Shown piece after piece: positions 36,349 to 39,433 of a stretch of DNA of 39,433 nt. The notes below the pieces were generated by a model. It worked only from the letters and a program-made list of their open reading frames with translations. It was not told the DNA's origin and did not search any database. The stretch comes from an uncultured Acidobacteriia bacterium. Lineage in GTDB: Bacteria > Acidobacteriota > Terriglobia > Bryobacterales > Bryobacteraceae. The position numbers were made by a program, and so were the translations under genes. Location: contig CAIVVT010000275.1 in assembly GCA_903909435.1 (NCBI GenBank), positions 1 to 39,433 of the forward strand. The letters are read 5' to 3'. Positions within the stretch are counted from its first letter, which is position 1. The number at the start of each line of letters is the position of its first letter.

Positions 36349-37443
36349 ATGTTGTATGCAGCCGAATACGTGCTACCGGGGCACCCGGACAAGCTCTGCG
36401 ACGCCATTGCGGACTCACTGGTTGAAGCCGCGGCACGGCTGGAGAAGCGCGCGCTGTGCGGGATCGAAGTGGCGGTGCACCGCGCTTCGGTCTTCATCAC
36501 GGGGCGAATCGCTTGCAGTGGCGCGAAGAAGATCCCGGTCGCGGAGAGCGCTCGCGAGTGTTACAGAACCGCGGGATATGGTCCCGAATGGCAGCCTCGC
36601 CCGGAAGAACTGGAAGTGCAAACGAACCTGTGTCTCGGTCCGTTGCTTCCTGGAGAGCCGGGCTTTCGGGAAGTTTCCGATGATCAGTCGATCATTACGG
36701 GGTATGCGGTAGATTCCCCCGGAACCAACTGGCTGCCGCCAGAGCACTGGCTAGCCTCCAGGCTGGCGCGGCGGCTGGAAGCACTTCGCGAGGAGTGTCC
36801 GGAATTGAGGCTAGGCCCGGACGGGAAACTCGCCATCCTATTCGATGACGAAGTTAAGACGATCAGCTGCTTCACGGCTTCGCTGCAGCAGTCGATTGGC
36901 GCCGATGAGATCGATCTGAATCGCGCCGTACGCCGATGCGTCACGGCAGAACTGCAGGCTCAGGCACAGGCCATTCCAGGCCTTCGTCAGGAGTTGCCGG
37001 CATCCTTCCACGTCAACGGCGCGGGCAACTTCGAAGTCGGAGGGCCGGAAGGGGACAACGGGCTGAGCGGCAAGAAACTGGTCGTCGATGCGTACGGGCC
37101 GCGCGTGCCGATCGGCGGCGGCGCGCTCAGCGGGAAGGACTTCTTCAAGGCCGACCGCGCGGGAGCGGTTTTAGCGAGACGGCTGGCGAAGGCGGTAGTG
37201 ATGAGCGGTGCCGCGACGGAATGCACTGCAACGCTCGCCATCGCTCCCGGCGACCGCGAGTTCCGAGTCGTTTCACTGGCAGGTGGCCAAGCGATCCTGG
37301 ACACATTGCGTTGGACGAGGCTGATCGACCTCTCGATGGCCAGTTCCGGGGAGAGCTTCGCCCAAATGCCAGGGCTTGCGGGACTCGCTCGCTACGGTCA
37401 TTTCACGTCGCCCGACCACCCGTGGGAAAGGATCGCCTTCTGA
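36349..37443 (+). CDS. metK: divergent S-adenosylmethionine synthetase
   Basis: Makes SAM from ATP and methionine. The 364-residue protein is shorter than typical MetK (about 380-400) but keeps the main active-site blocks: GHPDK (11-15), DDQSIITGYAVD (111-122), GPDGKLAILFDDE (156-168), GNFEVGGPEGDNGLSGKK (226-243), VVDAYG, the phosphate-binding GGGALSGKDFFKADR (256-270), and the C-terminal YGHF...PWER. The usual GRK after the GxTG turn is GKK. The protein is well diverged from household MetK, so it may be a second copy. It is the last gene of the riboswitch-led operon, starting 2 nt after the vWA gene. Confidence 0.9.
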   Translation: MLYAAEYVLPGHPDKLCDAIADSLVEAAARLEKRALCGIEVAVHRASVFITGRIACSGAKKIPVAESARECYRTAGYGPEWQPRPEELEVQTNLCLGPLLPGEPGFREVSDDQSIITGYAVDSPGTNWLPPEHWLASRLARRLEALREECPELRLGPDGKLAILFDDEVKTISCFTASLQQSIGADEIDLNRAVRRCVTAELQAQAQAIPGLRQELPASFHVNGAGNFEVGGPEGDNGLSGKKLVVDAYGPRVPIGGGALSGKDFFKADRAGAVLARRLAKAVVMSGAATECTATLAIAPGDREFRVVSLAGGQAILDTLRWTRLIDLSMASSGESFAQMPGLAGLARYGHFTSPDHPWERIAF

Positions 37444-37637
37444 AGGTGGCAACGAATTACGGCGTGCCGCTGCCCTGTGAGCTGCCCGCGCCGAGCGATA
37501 CGTGAGACGAGGGTCGCGCTCTCCAAATGAGACTTTCTGGGACTCGTGTGCGTCAAGTTCTGCAAAACCATTGAGAGCTGGTAGGCTTCTTTCTGAGCGG
37601 AGCTGCGGTTCAACGCCTCCGCAACTTGTGTTCAAGA

Positions 37638-37877
37638 TCACGCCATCAGGCGGCGGGTTCCGGGTTTCTCACGGCTTGTTTTGTGCTCTTTGAGGTCCTC
37701 CCTGTTCAGGTTGCGGATTGCTTCGACCCAATCCTCGTGGATTTCGATAGCCAGTGCACGCACCAATCGCAGGCAACTCGGGGCGTTGGGGAAGATGTGC
37801 ACCACGAGCGTTCGCCGCTCCAGTTCTTCATCGAGCCGCTCTTGGATGTTATAAAGGTCGGAGCAATAATTGACCAC
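37638..37877 (-). pseudogene. C-terminal fragment of an IS256-type transposase
   Basis: The translation contains LDEELERRTLVVHIFPNAPS, followed by CLRLVRALAIEIHEDW. It matches the end of IS256-like (Mutator-type) transposases, where KRRTRVVxxFPNxxSxLRLxxAxLxExxEEW is usual. Nothing upstream of about residue 10 remains and the catalytic DDE core is absent. Confidence 0.65.
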
Positions 37878-37895
37878 GTAGCTGGTTCTGGCGAC

Positions 37896-37977
37896 TGCTT
37901 GTGGGTGCGGCTTCCGCTACGCCCTGGCCCGCCCTTACGGGCGGCCCAGGACTCCACTCCAGCCGCATCCACAAGCA
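37896..37977. repeat. nested palindrome (two-tier inverted repeat)
   Basis: Outer arms TGCTTGTGGGTGCGGCT (37896-37912) and AGCCGCATCCACAAGCA (37961-37977) pair at 16 of 17 positions. Inside them, CCTGGCCCGCCC (37923-37934) pairs with GGGCGGCCCAGG (37939-37950) at 11 of 12 around a 4-nt loop. It lies between the IS256 and IS21 fragments and may be a transposon end or a strong RNA fold. Confidence 0.7.
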
Positions 37978-38040
37978 GCAATCAATGAGCTGCGGAAAGT
38001 CGGATGTGGTCCCCTTTGCCTCCGCCACGGTGGAATACTT

Positions 38041-38268
38041 TTACTCCGCCCTTGACACCAGCATCCGATCGATGCGCTCTCTCACCGGATCGCGCTTCGG
38101 ATGCGCCCGGTCGCTCTTTTTCCTCTCGGGCGGGATGGCTCTGCTGATCGCCTGGCGCACCATCCGACGGTGCATGCCATGCTTCTTAGCCAACCCCAGA
38201 ATCGTCTCGCCTGCCGCGTATTCGCGGCGCAGCACTTCGAACAGTTCCACTTTCTGCCTCCTGCCCAT
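38041..38268 (-). pseudogene. N-terminal fragment of an IS21-type transposase (IstA)
   Basis: [20 protein letters not shown], then a helix-turn-helix ([20 protein letters not shown]) and [20 protein letters not shown] form the start of an IstA-like transposase. It stops after 75 residues, before the DDE core, and no istB is present. The bases 38279-38310 upstream of it may be part of the element's end. Internal deletion is likely. Confidence 0.72.
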
Positions 38269-38360
38269 CTCGGAACCTTGTCATTCCGGGTTGTCCAGGT
38301 GGGCCAAATTTGGGTAACAATATACTTGTCTAATCCACGCCTTCCGGCAACGATAGAGGT

Positions 38361-39317
38361 ATGGAAGTCAACCAGCCGTACGAGCCGCCAAGCCTAAGAG
38401 ACGCAATCATTTACTTCGCTGATCCGGCCAATTGCATGACGTACATGGTCGCGAAGCGTTGGCCGGATGGTGTCTCCTGCCCTACTTGCGGTAGCACCCA
38501 TGTAAGTTTTCTGACGGTTCAAAAACGATGGCAATGCAGCACCCACCATCCCCAACGGCAATTCTCACTCAAAACCGGGACAATCTTCGAAGACTCTCCC
38601 ATCAGTTTGAACAAGTGGCTTCCGTGTGTCTGGCTCATTACCAATTGCAAGAACGGCGTTTCGTCTTGGGAGATTAGTCGCGCACTCAAGGTCACGCAAA
38701 AGACGGCTTGGTTCATGTCTCATCGTGTCCGTTTGGCGATGAAAGAGGACACTACTGGCGACAAACTCAGCGGCGAAGTCGAGATTGACGAGACCTTCAT
38801 TGGCGGCAAAGCGCGGAACATGCATGAATGGGCTCGAAAAGAAAAGATCACCGAAACTGGCGGCAAGGACAAGACTGCCGTGATGGGTCTTCTTCAGCGC
38901 GGCGGCAAGGTGCATACGAGAGTTATCGCGAACCGGAAGAAAGACTTACTTCAGACCATCGTAAAGAAGCACGTCCAGCCGCGAGCCGCGATCTTTACGG
39001 ACGCCCTGAAGTCGTACGAAGGATTGGATTCTGAGTACCAACACCAGTTTGTCGATCACGCCATTGAGTACGTGAAGGGCCGGGTCCATACGAACGGCAT
39101 GGAGAACTTCTGGAGCCTCTTGAAACGGTCGCTGAAGGGAACGAACGTCTCAGTCGGCCCGTTCCATTTGTTCAGGTACGTTGACGAACAGGCTTTCCGG
39201 TACAACAACCGTCAGAAGCCGATGAAGGATGGAAATCGCTTCGGCTGCATGGCTCAGAAGATCGTCCGCAAGCGGCTCACGTATAAAGAATTGTGTCCTT
39301 CCGGCAAGGCTGCGTAG
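38361..39317 (+). CDS. IS1595-family transposase (ISXO2-like)
   Basis: A 318-residue transposase that appears complete. The N-terminal zinc-ribbon has CPTCGSTHV and a later Cys/His pair. SLNKWLPCVWLITNCKNGVS and an HTH (SWEISRALKVTQKTAWFMSH) follow. The ISXO2-like DDE/N domain has GEVEIDETFIGGK (first Asp), AIFTDALKSYEGL (second Asp) and RVHTNGMENFWSLLKRSLKG (Asn/Glu). GC content is visibly lower than the backbone. I could not identify terminal inverted repeats or target duplications. It may be the only live mobile gene in the accessory region. Confidence 0.93.
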   Translation: MEVNQPYEPPSLRDAIIYFADPANCMTYMVAKRWPDGVSCPTCGSTHVSFLTVQKRWQCSTHHPQRQFSLKTGTIFEDSPISLNKWLPCVWLITNCKNGVSSWEISRALKVTQKTAWFMSHRVRLAMKEDTTGDKLSGEVEIDETFIGGKARNMHEWARKEKITETGGKDKTAVMGLLQRGGKVHTRVIANRKKDLLQTIVKKHVQPRAAIFTDALKSYEGLDSEYQHQFVDHAIEYVKGRVHTNGMENFWSLLKRSLKGTNVSVGPFHLFRYVDEQAFRYNNRQKPMKDGNRFGCMAQKIVRKRLTYKELCPSGKAA

Positions 39318-39322
39318 TCGGC

Positions 39323-39433
39323 TCAGGCGACCTTTTTCTTCCCGGAATTCTTAGCCAGAATGCGGCGTACCGAGGTGCGCCCAATCTGCAAGCGGCGGGC
39401 GATCTCTGCCTTGCTGACGCCGTCGCGGAATAG
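39323..39433 (-). CDS. C-terminal end of a serine recombinase/resolvase (partial)
   Basis: The minus strand from the window edge reads FRDGVSKAEIARRLQIGRTS, then VRRILAK and a basic tail ending at the stop (39323-39325). This is the Hin/Tn3-resolvase-type C-terminal helix-turn-helix. The catalytic domain lies beyond the right edge. It converges on the IS1595 gene with only 5 nt between stops. Confidence 0.8.
   Translation of the reverse strand, partial: LFRDGVSKAEIARRLQIGRTSVRRILAKNSGKKKVA

Noticed and set aside
33154..37443. Classical vWA-MoxR-VMAP conflict system
   Set aside because: No VMAP-like third component, no effector nuclease, protease or STAND module nearby, and the operon carries metK with a SAM switch instead.
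29842..39433. Second copy of the tRNA-Val 3' end as right attachment site
   Set aside because: Scanning for TCAAGTCCCTCACCGCCC-like sequence by eye found none; it may be lost or outside the window.

Overview
The window comes from a GC-rich bacterial chromosome, most likely an acidobacterium of the Solibacter/Bryobacter group. That is an inference from the 16S rRNA segment, the ffh-rpsP-khpA-rimM-trmD-rplS-rnhB order, coproheme-type HemQ, and an Oar/TonB-receptor remnant of the kind abundant in those genomes. No database search was possible.

Left part (1-27.6 kb), an ordinary chromosomal backbone: the 5' two thirds of a 16S rRNA gene read leftwards; a rightward run of a polyprenyl glycosylphosphotransferase, PyrE, a ROK sugar kinase, PgpA, an IPT/NHL beta-propeller protein and CinA; a leftward SDR and a GGDEF protein; rightward infA, wecB and a single-domain ClpB-like AAA+ protein; the leftward ffh operon of ribosome and translation genes; rightward YqhD-type alcohol dehydrogenase and an aminotransferase; an M3 oligopeptidase whose start codon interlocks with that of a divergent histidine kinase/response regulator pair; HemQ; two tandem cyclophilins (one cytoplasmic, one lipoprotein); an aldo/keto reductase; and a secreted RNase T2.

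Right part (28.5-39.4 kb), an accessory region around a tRNA-Val(UAC) gene. It is full of decayed mobile DNA: an Oar-like receptor fragment ending in an 18-bp perfect inverted repeat, an integrase tail before the tRNA, a heavily mutated tyrosine integrase and an excisionase remnant after it, and pieces of IS630, IS256 and IS21. It ends with an apparently intact IS1595-type transposase and the tail of a resolvase cut by the window edge.

Inside this graveyard sits one fully intact, tightly coupled four-gene operon (33.15-37.44 kb): a MoxR-like AAA+ ATPase, a small unknown protein, a protein joining an HExxH metallopeptidase-like domain to a C-terminal vWA domain, and a compact divergent S-adenosylmethionine synthetase. 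It is preceded by what reads as a SAM-I (S-box) riboswitch at 32985-33081. A SAM-sensing leader, a MoxR/vWA remodelling pair and a SAM synthetase in one transcription unit is the strongest candidate here for an undescribed system. By analogy with CbbQ/CbbO and NorQ/NorD, the ATPase/vWA pair may activate, metallate or repair the SAM synthetase or a SAM-dependent enzyme. That function is inference.
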